Positions 46,582-55,360 are shown, counted from the stretch's first letter. The stretch: 64,000 bases of DNA from Anaerolinea thermophila (GCF_020723905.1 NZ_DYHZ01000003.1:248001-312000); one strand, 5' to 3'. Notes: generated from the sequence alone by a model not told the origin. Program-made: numbers and translations.

Positions 46582-47927
46582 AGTTCTACAAAGTAAGATT
46601 TAGCGGCTCGATCGATCAGTTCCCGACTCATTTCCGGTTCAACGTTCAGGTATCCGGCAATATCCAGGATCTGATCGCATAAATCACGAGGATGATTGGC
46701 GCGCAGTTTTCGGTTACGCTTTACATACCATTCCTGAAGCAGGTAGGCTAACCCCTGATCGGAATAGGTAACCCCCTTGGCGGCAGCAACCCGACGGAAA
46801 ATTTCCCGGTATTCCTCGTAGGAAGGATCCTGAATTTCAATTTTATGGCGCAATCTGCGTAGGAAGGCCTCATCGACCAGTTCTTTGGGTGGCAGGTTGG
46901 TGGAGAACACTACCAGCACATCGAATGGAATCTCGATCTTCCGACCGGTATGCAGGGTTAGATAATCAATGCGGTTTTCCAGAGGTACAATCCAGCGGTT
47001 GAGCAAATCTCGTGGGCGCACCATTTGACGTCCAAAGTCATCAATCAACAAGATGCCGCCATTGGCTTTAACCTGGAAGGGGGCTTCGTAATACTTTAGC
47101 GTATCGTCAAAGACCAGATCCAGCCCGGCAAGGGTCAATTCACCACCTGTGACAATAAAAGGCCGATGGATACGTACCCAACGGGGGTCGCGGCGAGAAC
47201 CGGCTTTCAGCGTGCCCGTTCCCTGATAGGTGGTGTCTTCCTCTTGCACCAGTTTGTGATTGACGGAATCATATAACTTGATAACCTGCCCGTCTACATA
47301 GATGGCATAAGGAATGTAAATGCTTTGAGCCTGGAGCATGTTGCCAATGGCGCGGGCAATGCTGGTCTTGCCGTTACCCGGAGGACCATACAGGAATATT
47401 GACGTTCCGGAGTTTACTGCCGGGCCCAGTGCCTGAAAGGTATTTTCGTTAAGCACCAGTCCCGAAAGGACCTGCCTCATCACCCGGCTGGTAACCTGAA
47501 CGCGCGAACGCGCCTGCCGTAATACCGACTCCACGTATACCCCTAAAGGAACAGGAGCAGGTCCCGCATATTGACTGCGTTCCAGGGCTTCTCGAGCGCG
47601 AGCAATTCCTGCACCGGTGATGGCGTAGAGATAGGCACCCTCCCCAAGTCCCATTTGAGAGGATCTCACCTCAATGAGTTTCTCACGCTTAAGGGTTTCC
47701 ACGATCTGGTCAACAACACCCGAAAAGGGCAGGGCGATTTCCTCAGCAATTTTGTACCCGGTCAGGTATCCCTGGAAATACATCACCTTGAGAACTAAAT
47801 CCTGAAGCCATAAAGGGGAAAGACCAGTATCTTCCAGATTGACAATGGGAGGTGGGGTAAAGGGTGGGGCAGAGGGCCCTGTAGGTGTTGCAGGTTTTGC
47901 TCCCGATTTCATGGGTGCATTTGTCAT
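46578..47927 (-). CDS. AAA ATPase with N-terminal winged-helix-like domain
   Basis: 449 aa. A Pro-rich start (residues 1-30), a helix-turn-helix-like segment about 40-110 (YLTGYKIAEEIALPFSGVVDQ), then an AAA module: Walker A GPPGNGKTS at 181-189, Walker B GGILLIDDFGR, a sensor-1 Asn in VFSTNL, and Arg-rich RRLRHKIEI. It resembles MoxR/Cdc48-like ATPases frequent in Chloroflexota and cyanobacteria, of unknown role. First gene of the operon; GGAGG 6 nt before ATG and TATAAT at 47989-47984 (minus). Confidence 0.85.
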   Translation of the reverse strand: MTNAPMKSGAKPATPTGPSAPPFTPPPIVNLEDTGLSPLWLQDLVLKVMYFQGYLTGYKIAEEIALPFSGVVDQIVETLKREKLIEVRSSQMGLGEGAYLYAITGAGIARAREALERSQYAGPAPVPLGVYVESVLRQARSRVQVTSRVMRQVLSGLVLNENTFQALGPAVNSGTSIFLYGPPGNGKTSIARAIGNMLQAQSIYIPYAIYVDGQVIKLYDSVNHKLVQEEDTTYQGTGTLKAGSRRDPRWVRIHRPFIVTGGELTLAGLDLVFDDTLKYYEAPFQVKANGGILLIDDFGRQMVRPRDLLNRWIVPLENRIDYLTLHTGRKIEIPFDVLVVFSTNLPPKELVDEAFLRRLRHKIEIQDPSYEEYREIFRRVAAAKGVTYSDQGLAYLLQEWYVKRNRKLRANHPRDLCDQILDIAGYLNVEPEMSRELIDRAAKSYFVEL

Positions 47928-48115
47928 AGATGACCTCCCTGAAACAAGCCAAATTTGGGTAGAACAGCGAATAGTTTCTTTTGATTATAGCATGCTGTAA
48001 ACGGGATGCCCTCACACAAAGGGATTTTCCCTCTTTACGAATACCTTTCAGTTCCCTGAAATGGATATAATAAATTCGATTCTCCAAAATTGCGTAACGC
48101 GAGGAGCCTGCCACC

Positions 48116-49162
48116 ATGAATTTTGATCGTCCTCATCGTCGTTTAAATTTACTCACCGGAGAATGGGTTCTGGTTTCTCCTCACCGAGCCAGACGCCCAT
48201 GGCTGGGACAGGTAGAAAAAGTGCCCCCGGAGCGATTACCTCAATATGACCCGGAATGTTACCTTTGTCCGGGAAATAAGCGTTCGGTTGGTGTTCAAAA
48301 TCCCCCCTACACAGGGACGTTTGTTTTTGACAATGATTTTGCTGCTTTACTGCTTCCAGAAGACCGCCCCGGGAGCCACACAGAAAGCGATCTATTTATC
48401 GCTGAGGAAGAGAATGGCATTTGTCGGGTGATTTGTTTTTCGCCCCGGCATGATTTGACCATCCCGGAGATGAGTCAGGGGGAGGTAGAAGCCGTCATTG
48501 ATATATGGATTGAGCAAACCCTGGATTTGGGTGGGAAGCCATTTATTCAGTATGTTCAAATATTTGAGAACAAGGGGGCGATGATGGGAGCATCCAATCC
48601 CCACCCCCATAGCCAGGTGTGGGCGACCAGTCATATTCCCAACCAGCCTGCTGTGGAATTACGTCAGCAGGAAGCATATGCTCAAAAGCACCACTCCTGT
48701 CTGCTGTGCGATTATCTGAAGGCAGAACAATCATCCGGAGAACGGATTGTCTGTAGCAATGAATTCTTTACGGCATTAGTACCGTTTTGGGCTGTCTGGC
48801 CCTTTGAAATTCTGCTCATTTCCCATGATCATGTCGGTTCAATGCCGGACTTGAATCTGGAACAACGCCAGGGGCTGGCAGATATCCTCCGGCAAATCAC
48901 GATTCGTTACGATAACTTATTTGGAATTTCTTTCCCCTATTCGATGGGATTTCACCAGACTCCTTCCGATGGAAAATCCTACCCTTTCCATCATTTTCAT
49001 GCACACTATTATCCGCCTCTGTTGCGGTCCGCTACCGTTCGGAAATTTATGGTGGGCTTTGAGATGCTGGGAATGCCGCAACGTGATTTAACCCCCGAAA
49101 CCGCTGCACAGCGTCTTCGGGATTTACCTGCAATTCATTACAAGAACAGGGAGCCTGACTAA
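48116..49162 (+). CDS. galT: Galactose-1-phosphate uridylyltransferase
   Basis: 348 aa, class I GalT. N-terminal RRLNLLTGEWVLVSPHRARRPW, Zn-site C48/C51 (CYLC), catalytic HPH at 163-165 in SNPHPHSQVWA, and C-terminal HHFHAHYYPPL. Leloir pathway transfer of UMP between UDP-glucose and Gal-1-P. TATAAT at 48066-48071 and GAGGAG before ATG. No galK or galE adjacent. The last 4 nt overlap the convergent kinase gene. Confidence 0.96.
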   Translation: MNFDRPHRRLNLLTGEWVLVSPHRARRPWLGQVEKVPPERLPQYDPECYLCPGNKRSVGVQNPPYTGTFVFDNDFAALLLPEDRPGSHTESDLFIAEEENGICRVICFSPRHDLTIPEMSQGEVEAVIDIWIEQTLDLGGKPFIQYVQIFENKGAMMGASNPHPHSQVWATSHIPNQPAVELRQQEAYAQKHHSCLLCDYLKAEQSSGERIVCSNEFFTALVPFWAVWPFEILLISHDHVGSMPDLNLEQRQGLADILRQITIRYDNLFGISFPYSMGFHQTPSDGKSYPFHHFHAHYYPPLLRSATVRKFMVGFEMLGMPQRDLTPETAAQRLRDLPAIHYKNREPD

Positions 49163-49797
49163 TCCAGTATCATTTCTTCTTTGCCTGCCAGTTTTTCCTG
49201 AATCCGCTGGACGACCAGATCGAGGTGCTGTGGACGATGGACAAAATCCAGATCGTCCGAGCGGATGGTCAGCACCGGGCACAGGTCAAAGGATCGGAGC
49301 CAGTCTTCATAGAAAGTATCAAGCAGGGCAAGGTATTCTTCGGTGATACCTGTTTCAATATTCCTTGCCCGCTTGCGGATTCGATTCATCAAGACGGGGA
49401 CGGGTGCTTTGAGGTAGATCAGCAGGCTAGGCGCTGGGAGATGCGCCACCACCAGATCGAACACTTTACGGTAGGACAGATACTCCGCTTCCGTCATGTT
49501 CCCTAAATGGTGGAGCGCGCGTGCGAAGATGTACGCATCCTCGTAAATACTGCGGTCAATAATTGCAGAGCGCGGGTCATTCCACATGTCGAGATGTTGC
49601 TGAGCACGGTGTCCTAAAAAGTAAATTTGCAGGTGAAAGGACCATTTCTTCATATCTGCATAAAAATCGGCCAGGAAGGGATTGTCAGCCACTGATTCAT
49701 AAGCAGTGATCCATCCCAGACGCTCGCCGATTCTCTCAGTCAGTGAAGTCTTTCCAGAGCCGATGTTTCCCGCTACAAGCACCAATCGTTTAGGCAT
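49159..49797 (-). CDS. Deoxynucleoside kinase
   Basis: 212 aa. P-loop GNIGSGKTS at 10-18, YESVADNPFLADFYAD, the DRSIYEDAYIFA motif with catalytic/ERS-type residues, and the lid RIRKRARNIE. Matches the bacterial dGK/dAK family that salvages deoxynucleosides. Start 49797 (MPKRLVL) has GGAG 9 nt upstream; the in-frame ATG 49812 has none. Convergent with galT. Confidence 0.92.
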   Translation of the reverse strand: MPKRLVLVAGNIGSGKTSLTERIGERLGWITAYESVADNPFLADFYADMKKWSFHLQIYFLGHRAQQHLDMWNDPRSAIIDRSIYEDAYIFARALHHLGNMTEAEYLSYRKVFDLVVAHLPAPSLLIYLKAPVPVLMNRIRKRARNIETGITEEYLALLDTFYEDWLRSFDLCPVLTIRSDDLDFVHRPQHLDLVVQRIQEKLAGKEEMILD

Positions 49798-49914
49798 AGC
49801 AATTTTCTCCATGAGGAATGGTTTTGGTGTCCTTTTGGTAATTCTATCCCACTTCTTAAAGAGGACGGGAGTATAATACCCCGTGAATTTCTCTCTTTCT
49901 GGGAGTTTTTAAGG

Positions 49915-50268
49915 ATGGCTGACCAGCCACAAACCAGAGTGGATCGTATGATACTGATTGTTGTTGCCGCTGAACAAAGCGGTCAATTGACCTCGGCACT
50001 GCTTAAGGCTGGGTTTGCCTTAACAGTCATCAGTCCACGTGAGGGTTTTTTGGGTTTTGGATCCACTTGTCTGTTGATGGGAATCCATTCTCAAAGAGGG
50101 GATGAACTTGTGCAAATTGTCCAGAAAATTTGTGGAACGCGCCGACGGTTTGTTCCAGCACAGGGGCATATGGTTCTACCTGAAGGACTTCCTCCCATGA
50201 TGATCGAAGCCGAAGTAGGGAGTGCGTATATTTTCAGTATCGAAGTAGAGCATTTCGAACAGTTCTAA
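49915..50268 (+). CDS. PstA-like (DUF970) PII-fold cyclic-di-AMP receptor
   Basis: 117 aa. MILIVVAAEQSGQLTSALLKAGFALTVI core with the long loop GGFLGFGSTCLLMGI-like SPREGFLGFGSTCLLMG, characteristic of DUF970/PstA proteins that bind c-di-AMP. TATAAT at 49872-49877. Only 3 nt separate it from the MFS gene, so the operon is receptor-transporter-TSCPD. Binding of c-di-AMP is family knowledge, not visible directly. Confidence 0.82.
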   Translation: MADQPQTRVDRMILIVVAAEQSGQLTSALLKAGFALTVISPREGFLGFGSTCLLMGIHSQRGDELVQIVQKICGTRRRFVPAQGHMVLPEGLPPMMIEAEVGSAYIFSIEVEHFEQF

Positions 50269-50271
50269 ATT

Positions 50272-51672
50272 ATGGCAAGTCACTCATCGCAGATTTCGTG
50301 GAAGAAAATCCGAAACAGCCTCCAATCGATCACGTCTGGAGGAACCTGGGTAACTCAGTTTCCACATCAGGTACAACACAATCTAAGGATGTTCTTTTTT
50401 GATGGCATCTTTGCCGCCAGTCAAGACGCTATTCATGTGACTTATCTCACCTTGTACGTCCTGGCATTAGGAGCGACAAAGGCTCAAATTGGTCTCATGA
50501 GTGCTCTGGGTAGTCTGGGAGCCATGCTCCTGTTACTCCCTGGAGCAATTCTGGCAGAAAAATCACCCAGTCGAAAATGGCTCGTAGTGCTTTCGGGAGG
50601 GGGAATTAGCCGCCTGATGCTTCTCGGTTTTGCAGTGCTGCCCTTCTTCCTGTCCGGAGAATCGGCAGTAATGGCGGCTATAGCCATGAAGGTAATCATG
50701 GATGCTTTCTCCAACCTGTCCATGCCCGCCTGGACTTCACTCACGGCTGATATTGTGCCTCTGGCATGGCGTGGACGCTATTTTGGCACTCGCAATATGT
50801 TTATGGGGATTGCCAATATGCTGGTGACTTTTATCGCCGGGCAGATGATTGTCCATGCTGCTACACCGCTGGAAGGGTATCAGAAAGTCTATCTGTTAGC
50901 CCTGGTGTTGGGCATTTCTTCAACGGTCTTTTTTGCCAGCATTCGAGAGACGCAATCCAGTCATGTCGCTTCTCAAAAGGGCTTAGAGGTATATAAACCC
51001 AGAGTGCTCCTTCAGGGACTAAAGCGAGATCCTAATTTTGTAGCATTTTGTATTTCTCAAATGGTCTGGAATTTTTCTGTCAATATTGCAGGTCCTTTTT
51101 TTAGCGTGTATCAGGTTGAGGTGCTGAACTCTACCCCTGCTATTATTGGTATTCAGTCGATCATAGCCAGTGTATCAGGTTTACCTGCCCAGCGCCTTTT
51201 TGGCACATTGAACGACCGTTGGGGTCCTCGCAAGGTCCTCTTGCTAACAGGTTTCTTAATTCCCTTTATGCCGTTTGTCTGGCTGCTGGTTCGCTCCCCC
51301 TGGCATCCCACCCCCATTAACATTTGGGCTGGCTTTATGTGGGCAGGATATAGTCTGGCGTCTTTTAATTTTTTACTTTCTATCAGTACCCAGGAAACGC
51401 GTGCCAGATATTCCGCATTGTACCAGATTGCTGTGACGCTTTCCCTGGCGGCTGGGTCGGCTTTTGGAGGTTTTCTGGTTCAACACGTTGGGTATCCGGC
51501 AATTTTTATCAGTTCGGGTATTGGGCGATTTTTGAGTGTGTTTCTTGTCTGGCGTTTTGTAAAATCAGCCCAGGAATCTCCCGATGCCGCTTTACCTGTA
51601 TTGGATCAACCGGAAATAACAACTTCGGTGAAGGAGGCTGAAACGTACCAGAATGGGCATGAAGACATTTGA
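50272..51672 (+). CDS. MFS transporter
   Basis: 466 aa, about 12 hydrophobic helices. Central charged loop and the RWGPRK-type motif after helix 8 (LNDRWGPRKVLLL) identify MFS; PLAWRGRYFGTRNMFMG is common in sugar- or nucleoside-type relatives but does not fix the substrate. Starts 3 nt after the PstA-like gene and its end overlaps the TSCPD gene, suggesting it may be controlled by or report to the c-di-AMP receptor. Confidence 0.87.
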   Translation: MASHSSQISWKKIRNSLQSITSGGTWVTQFPHQVQHNLRMFFFDGIFAASQDAIHVTYLTLYVLALGATKAQIGLMSALGSLGAMLLLLPGAILAEKSPSRKWLVVLSGGGISRLMLLGFAVLPFFLSGESAVMAAIAMKVIMDAFSNLSMPAWTSLTADIVPLAWRGRYFGTRNMFMGIANMLVTFIAGQMIVHAATPLEGYQKVYLLALVLGISSTVFFASIRETQSSHVASQKGLEVYKPRVLLQGLKRDPNFVAFCISQMVWNFSVNIAGPFFSVYQVEVLNSTPAIIGIQSIIASVSGLPAQRLFGTLNDRWGPRKVLLLTGFLIPFMPFVWLLVRSPWHPTPINIWAGFMWAGYSLASFNFLLSISTQETRARYSALYQIAVTLSLAAGSAFGGFLVQHVGYPAIFISSGIGRFLSVFLVWRFVKSAQESPDAALPVLDQPEITTSVKEAETYQNGHEDI

Positions 51673-51922
51673 GTTTGAACCTCAGGGCGTTTGTTCTCGA
51701 AAAATTTATCTGGAATTGGAGAATGGACAGATTAAGGAGGTAGAATTTCTGGGGGGATGTGATGGAAATCTCCAGGGAATTTGCCAGTTGGTACGGGGTA
51801 TGGAGGCGGTAGAAGTTATTCGACGATTGAAAGGGTTGAATTGTGGACGAAAAGAGACTTCCTGCCCGGATCAGTTAGCGCAGGCTCTGGAAATTGCCGT
51901 CAGGAAATATGAAAAAGATTAG
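51659..51922 (+). CDS. TSCPD-domain small protein
   Basis: 87 aa. FEPQGVCSRKIYLEL, GGCDGNLQGICQLVRGM, LKGLNCGRKETSCPDQLAQAL: the TSCPD domain named after its last motif, here complete (TSCPD). The domain also occurs at the end of class II ribonucleotide reductases; the free form is of unknown function. Start 51659 chosen by family N-terminus; ATG 51653 is possible. Overlaps the MFS 3' end by 14 nt. Confidence 0.85.
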   Translation: MKTFEFEPQGVCSRKIYLELENGQIKEVEFLGGCDGNLQGICQLVRGMEAVEVIRRLKGLNCGRKETSCPDQLAQALEIAVRKYEKD

Positions 51923-51948
51923 GAATTGATTAACGTTGGGCAATTGTC

Positions 51949-51977
51949 TTGACTTTTGTACTTCGATATGTCATACT
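51949..51977 (+). promoter_or_regulatory. Promoter of the photolyase leader
   Basis: TTGACT (51949-51954), 17-nt spacer, CATACT (51972-51977). The expected transcript start near 51984 gives a leader of about 290 nt. The spacer contains GTACAAAA on the minus strand, a single copy of the TACAAA word seen in the carH/crt operators. Confidence 0.6.
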
Positions 51978-51983
51978 AACTTC

Positions 51984-52274
51984 ATCAACCCTGAAGGTTG
52001 TTTTTTATTCCAGTGCTATCTTTAGAGAAAAGGAGGTGGTGTCGAAAATGGATCATAGTAAGCAACAAACGGCTGCGGCACCCCTCCTGGTTTCTCATTA
52101 ACCAGTGTGCCGCAGCCACCCAAAGAAGGAGCCGTCTGAAGAAGGCGGCTTCTTCGTTTAAACCTTTTACAACCATTAAGCGGTAAAGCCTCCCGTGAGG
52201 TATTATTAATCCGAAAGGGGCGGATATTCGATCAAATTTTACAGGTACCCTCGAGTATCCGCCTTTTGATCAAC
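51984..52274 (+). ncRNA. Structured 5' leader RNA upstream of the photolyase gene
   Basis: The 352-nt gap 51923-52274 has no long gene but dense structure. (a) CAACC-5-GGTTG then T6 (51986-52006). (b) A 17-codon ORF with a 9-nt SD (52030-52101). (c) GGCTGCGGCAC / GTGCCGCAGCC (52071-52117), whose 5' arm lies in that ORF, with inner stem CTGGT/ACCAG. (d) A 10-bp stem at 52125-52134 / 52146-52155 with one G-U. (e) A 13-bp stem at 52219-52231 / 52251-52263 with one G-U, followed by TTTT, 11 nt before the photolyase ATG. AGGAGG (52031-52036) can pair with CCTCCT (52083-52088). This looks like a cis-regulatory attenuator; ligand or signal unknown. Confidence 0.65.
52048..52101 (+). CDS. 17-aa leader peptide ORF in the photolyase leader
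   Basis: ATG to TAA, peptide MDHSKQQTAAAPLLVSH. The SD AAGGAGGTG (52030-52038) is the best match to anti-SD in this neighbourhood, although the last SD base is 9 nt from ATG. The second half of the ORF forms the 5' arm of the 11-bp stem, so a translating or stalled ribosome would change leader folding. Its sequence shows no run of a single regulatory amino acid (three Ala, two Gln). Confidence 0.55.
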   Translation: MDHSKQQTAAAPLLVSH

Positions 52275-53675
52275 ATGCCAACGATTCTGTGGTGGATTCG
52301 CCGCGATTTACGCCTTCATGATCATCCAGCCCTTGATTATGCTTTACAGCGAGGCAGGGTAATTCCTGTGTTTATTCTGGATGAAGCATTGCTAAAGAAC
52401 GATGCCCCTTACCGAAAAAACTTTCTCTTTTCCGGGTTAAGAGATTTAGATGCAGAATTGCGAAAAAAAGGAAGCAAACTCGTCCTTCGCAGGGGAGAGC
52501 CTCTGGTTGAACTGTACCGGTTAGTTCAGGAAACCTCAGCAGATGAAATTGTTGCTCTGGAGGATTATTCCCCTTATGCCCGCATCAGAGATGAACGTAT
52601 TGCAAAATCTCTCCCCTTACGCCTTTTTGCTGGAGAGACGGTCTTTCCCCCATACATGGTGGTGAAATCAGATGGAACCCCCTACACCGTTTTCACCCCA
52701 TTCAGCAAGGCTTGGAAAGCGCTTCCTTTCGTTTCACCGTCCGGTTTATCACTTCCCGAACGTTTTCCTTCCATCCCTGACGAGATTTTGTCTTTTCCTT
52801 TTCCTGAGGCATCCTCACCAGAAGGATTCCTTCCCGGTGAAACGGAAGCCATAAATCGCATGGAGAGATTTCTCGCAGGAACGGTTGGTCAATATGCCGA
52901 ATCCCGCAATCGCTTAGACCAGGAAGGCACCTCCATGCTCTCACCCTATTTTCGTTTTGGCATGCTTTCTCCCCGAATGGCGGTCTCTCGAGTCTGGAAA
53001 CTATTGCAGGAACCGCTTCTGCCCGAAGAGAAGAAAGGGTGCGAAACCTGGTTGAATGAACTTATCTGGCGCGAATTTTATATATCTATTTTGTATCATT
53101 TTCCCCATGTACTCAAAATGGCTTTCAACCCTGCACTCCGAGCCATTGAATGGAGGAATGCTTCCAACGAACTGGAGGCATGGAAAGCAGGGATGACGGG
53201 TTACCCGGTTGTGGATGCGGCCATGCGTCAGTTGAGAGCAACAGGGTGGATGCATAATCGAGCGCGGATGATCGTTGCTTCTTTCCTGAGCAAGGATTTG
53301 CTGATCAATTGGCAGGAAGGGGAACACTGGTTCATGCAATGGCTGATAGATGGCGACCCCGCCTCAAATAACGGAGGATGGCAGTGGACAGCCGGGGTAG
53401 GCACCGATGCAGCTCCGTACTTTCGAATTTTTAATCCGGTCCTGCAAAGTGCCCGGTTCGACCCTCATGGCCTCTATATCAGAAAATGGGTGCCGGAGTT
53501 GCGCAACGTTCCTGAGCAATACATCCACTCCCCCTGGACGATGCCTGTTTCTCTCCAATCCTCATTGGGTATCCACATTGGCAAAGATTATCCTGTTCCA
53601 ATTGTAATGCACCATGAGACCAGGACTCGGGTGTTGGAGGCTTACCGTAAGTCTCAGAAAACATATACTTCCTGA
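52275..53675 (+). CDS. phr: Class I CPD photolyase/cryptochrome family
   Basis: 466 aa. N-terminal photolyase alpha/beta domain (ILWWIRRDLRLHDHPALDYAL) and C-terminal FAD domain with WLNELIWREFYISILYHFP, GYPVVDAAMRQLRATGWMHNRARM (in parts), NGGWQWTAGVGTDAAPYFRIFNP. Light-driven repair of cyclobutane pyrimidine dimers is the usual activity; a 6-4 or cryptochrome role is less likely. ATG 52275 has no SD: the preceding bases are the 3' arm and T tail of a hairpin, so translation or transcription through the leader is probably the control point. TTG 52266 is the in-frame alternative. Confidence 0.93.
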   Translation: MPTILWWIRRDLRLHDHPALDYALQRGRVIPVFILDEALLKNDAPYRKNFLFSGLRDLDAELRKKGSKLVLRRGEPLVELYRLVQETSADEIVALEDYSPYARIRDERIAKSLPLRLFAGETVFPPYMVVKSDGTPYTVFTPFSKAWKALPFVSPSGLSLPERFPSIPDEILSFPFPEASSPEGFLPGETEAINRMERFLAGTVGQYAESRNRLDQEGTSMLSPYFRFGMLSPRMAVSRVWKLLQEPLLPEEKKGCETWLNELIWREFYISILYHFPHVLKMAFNPALRAIEWRNASNELEAWKAGMTGYPVVDAAMRQLRATGWMHNRARMIVASFLSKDLLINWQEGEHWFMQWLIDGDPASNNGGWQWTAGVGTDAAPYFRIFNPVLQSARFDPHGLYIRKWVPELRNVPEQYIHSPWTMPVSLQSSLGIHIGKDYPVPIVMHHETRTRVLEAYRKSQKTYTS

Positions 53676-53758
53676 AAAAATTACTGGCTTTTTTGATTGC
53701 CTTTGATTCCTGAAGTCATGTCATAATCACAGGAGATTCTTTTATGGGAGGAACTGAT

Positions 53759-54745
53759 ATGATTCCAAATCAGTGGTATGTCGTTTTGGAATCCAGAGAA
53801 GTTCGAAAGGGACAACCGGTTGGTGTCATTCGAATGGGGGAGAAAATGGTGTTCTGGCGTCGCAAAGATGGTAAAGTGGTGTGCATGTCCGATCGTTGTC
53901 CCCATCTTGGAGCAAGTTTATCTGGTGGAAAAGTGGCGGATGACCATCTGGCTTGTCCGTTCCATGCGTTTGAATTTGATTCTACCGGCGCATGCAGATA
54001 CATCCCCGCCCTTGGAAGAAACGGTGTTCCTCCAAAAGCCATGCGGGTAAAATCTTATCCCACTTATGAGGCGCACGGATTCATTTGGATTTACTGGGGA
54101 GAACCTCAAGGCTCACTAACACCTCCCAAATTCTTTGACATTGATGAAACCTTTTCTTATGCAGGTTACAGGCAGATGTGGAATGTGCATTATTCCAGAA
54201 TGGTGGAAAACCAGTTGGATGTGATGCATCTGCCACACGTACACACAGATACCATAGGCAGAGGAAAGCGCGTGGTGGTAGATGGACCTCTCGTAAAAGT
54301 AGAGGATGGTGTGTTAAAGGTGTGGGTTTTCAATCGAAAAGATGATGGAAATCCACCGCGCCGAGCGGACGACCTGGTGATGCCTGATCGTCCACCCTTC
54401 CTGGAATTTATCTTCCCTAACCTCTGGCAAAATCGAATCAGTCCGGATTTCCGGATTGTAGTGGCATTTGTTCCGGTGGATGAAGAGCATGGAATGTTTT
54501 ACTTAAGACAGTACCAGCGATTTGTCCGTGTGCCGGTGCTTCGAGAGATTGTGAACTGGTTTGGGGTTCTGGCAAGTCATCATATCGCTGAGCAAGATCG
54601 CAGGGTAGTGAATACCCAGTTACCTAAAAAGTCCTCTTTACGGGGAGAAGATAAGCCTATTCAGTGCGATAATGCGGTATTAACCTATCGAAGGGTTCGC
54701 GAGGAGTTGATTGAAAAAGCCAGAAATCCCGAAAATCAAGCATAG
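53759..54745 (+). CDS. Rieske non-haem iron oxygenase
   Basis: 328 aa. Rieske [2Fe-2S] ligands C47-x-H49 and C66-x2-H69 (CPHLGAS and CPFHAFEFD). The mononuclear iron motif N151-x2-D154-x2-H157-x4-H162 (ENQLDVMHLPHVH) is intact. It resembles the pheophorbide-oxygenase/aromatic ring hydroxylase branch; substrate unknown. Start 53759 (MIPNQWYVVL) has GGAGGA at 6 nt, but ATG 53744 with AGGAG at 8 nt is also possible. It follows the photolyase by 83 nt and converges on plsY 3 nt away. Being beside crt genes, it could act on a carotenoid or porphyrin; that is inference. Confidence 0.88.
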   Translation: MIPNQWYVVLESREVRKGQPVGVIRMGEKMVFWRRKDGKVVCMSDRCPHLGASLSGGKVADDHLACPFHAFEFDSTGACRYIPALGRNGVPPKAMRVKSYPTYEAHGFIWIYWGEPQGSLTPPKFFDIDETFSYAGYRQMWNVHYSRMVENQLDVMHLPHVHTDTIGRGKRVVVDGPLVKVEDGVLKVWVFNRKDDGNPPRRADDLVMPDRPPFLEFIFPNLWQNRISPDFRIVVAFVPVDEEHGMFYLRQYQRFVRVPVLREIVNWFGVLASHHIAEQDRRVVNTQLPKKSSLRGEDKPIQCDNAVLTYRRVREELIEKARNPENQA

Positions 54746-54748
54746 GAC

Positions 54749-55360
54749 TTATCCATTTTTTCTTTTCTTGAAAACGGTTCGAATTTGTGGAGCCGTTTTC
54801 AATTCGCTGGCGTGTTTACCGATGAGAAACAGAGTGTTGAGAGCCCAAACACTCAGAAGAAGTGGATTGGGATGGTATAAAACCAGGTAGGTGAAAACAC
54901 CCAGCTGGCTAAACAAAACCACCCACGCATGAGGCTGGAGAAAGTAGATTCCCACTGCCATGAACAGCCCAAGGATAATTGGAATTTCTCCCAGGGTCAG
55001 CCCAATCCACATGCCAAACGTGGATGCAATGGCTTTTCCCCCTCTCCCTTTGAGAAGAGGCGAAAACATGTGTCCAAGAACGGGAGAAAGTGAAATCAGG
55101 AGCATCCATACAAAAGGGGGGTGAACAAAGAAATGAACCCATCCAACAGGAATTGCGGCTTTAAAAACATCCAACACCAGTGCCAGGGCACCACTCCATT
55201 TTCCCCCCGCCCGAAACAGGTTCGTAGCGCCTGGGTTTCCATCCCCAACCTGCCGTATGTCCGAATGAAACAGCCACTTACCCAGCAAATATGAATAGGG
55301 GATACTTCCGGAGAGAAATCCGATGCACCCCCAGATGAAATATTGAAGATGAGAACTCAT
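54749..55360 (-). CDS. plsY: Acyl-phosphate:glycerol-3-phosphate acyltransferase (PlsY-like)
   Basis: 203 aa integral membrane protein. The three PlsY motifs are present: SGSIPYSYLLGKW, GDGNPGATN, and GHMFSPLLKGRGGKAIA. It makes lysophosphatidate for membrane lipids. Last gene of crtI-crtB-plsY, with ATGA overlap to crtB. PlsY in a carotenoid operon is unusual and may couple pigment and membrane synthesis, or be a second, pathway-specific copy. Confidence 0.92.
   Translation of the reverse strand: MSSHLQYFIWGCIGFLSGSIPYSYLLGKWLFHSDIRQVGDGNPGATNLFRAGGKWSGALALVLDVFKAAIPVGWVHFFVHPPFVWMLLISLSPVLGHMFSPLLKGRGGKAIASTFGMWIGLTLGEIPIILGLFMAVGIYFLQPHAWVVLFSQLGVFTYLVLYHPNPLLLSVWALNTLFLIGKHASELKTAPQIRTVFKKRKNG

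Noticed and set aside
51984-52274. Cobalamin riboswitch in the photolyase leader (because the neighbours use B12)
   Set aside because: No B12-box-like sequence or the expected multi-stem core was found; the stems are simple hairpins and a small ORF is present.
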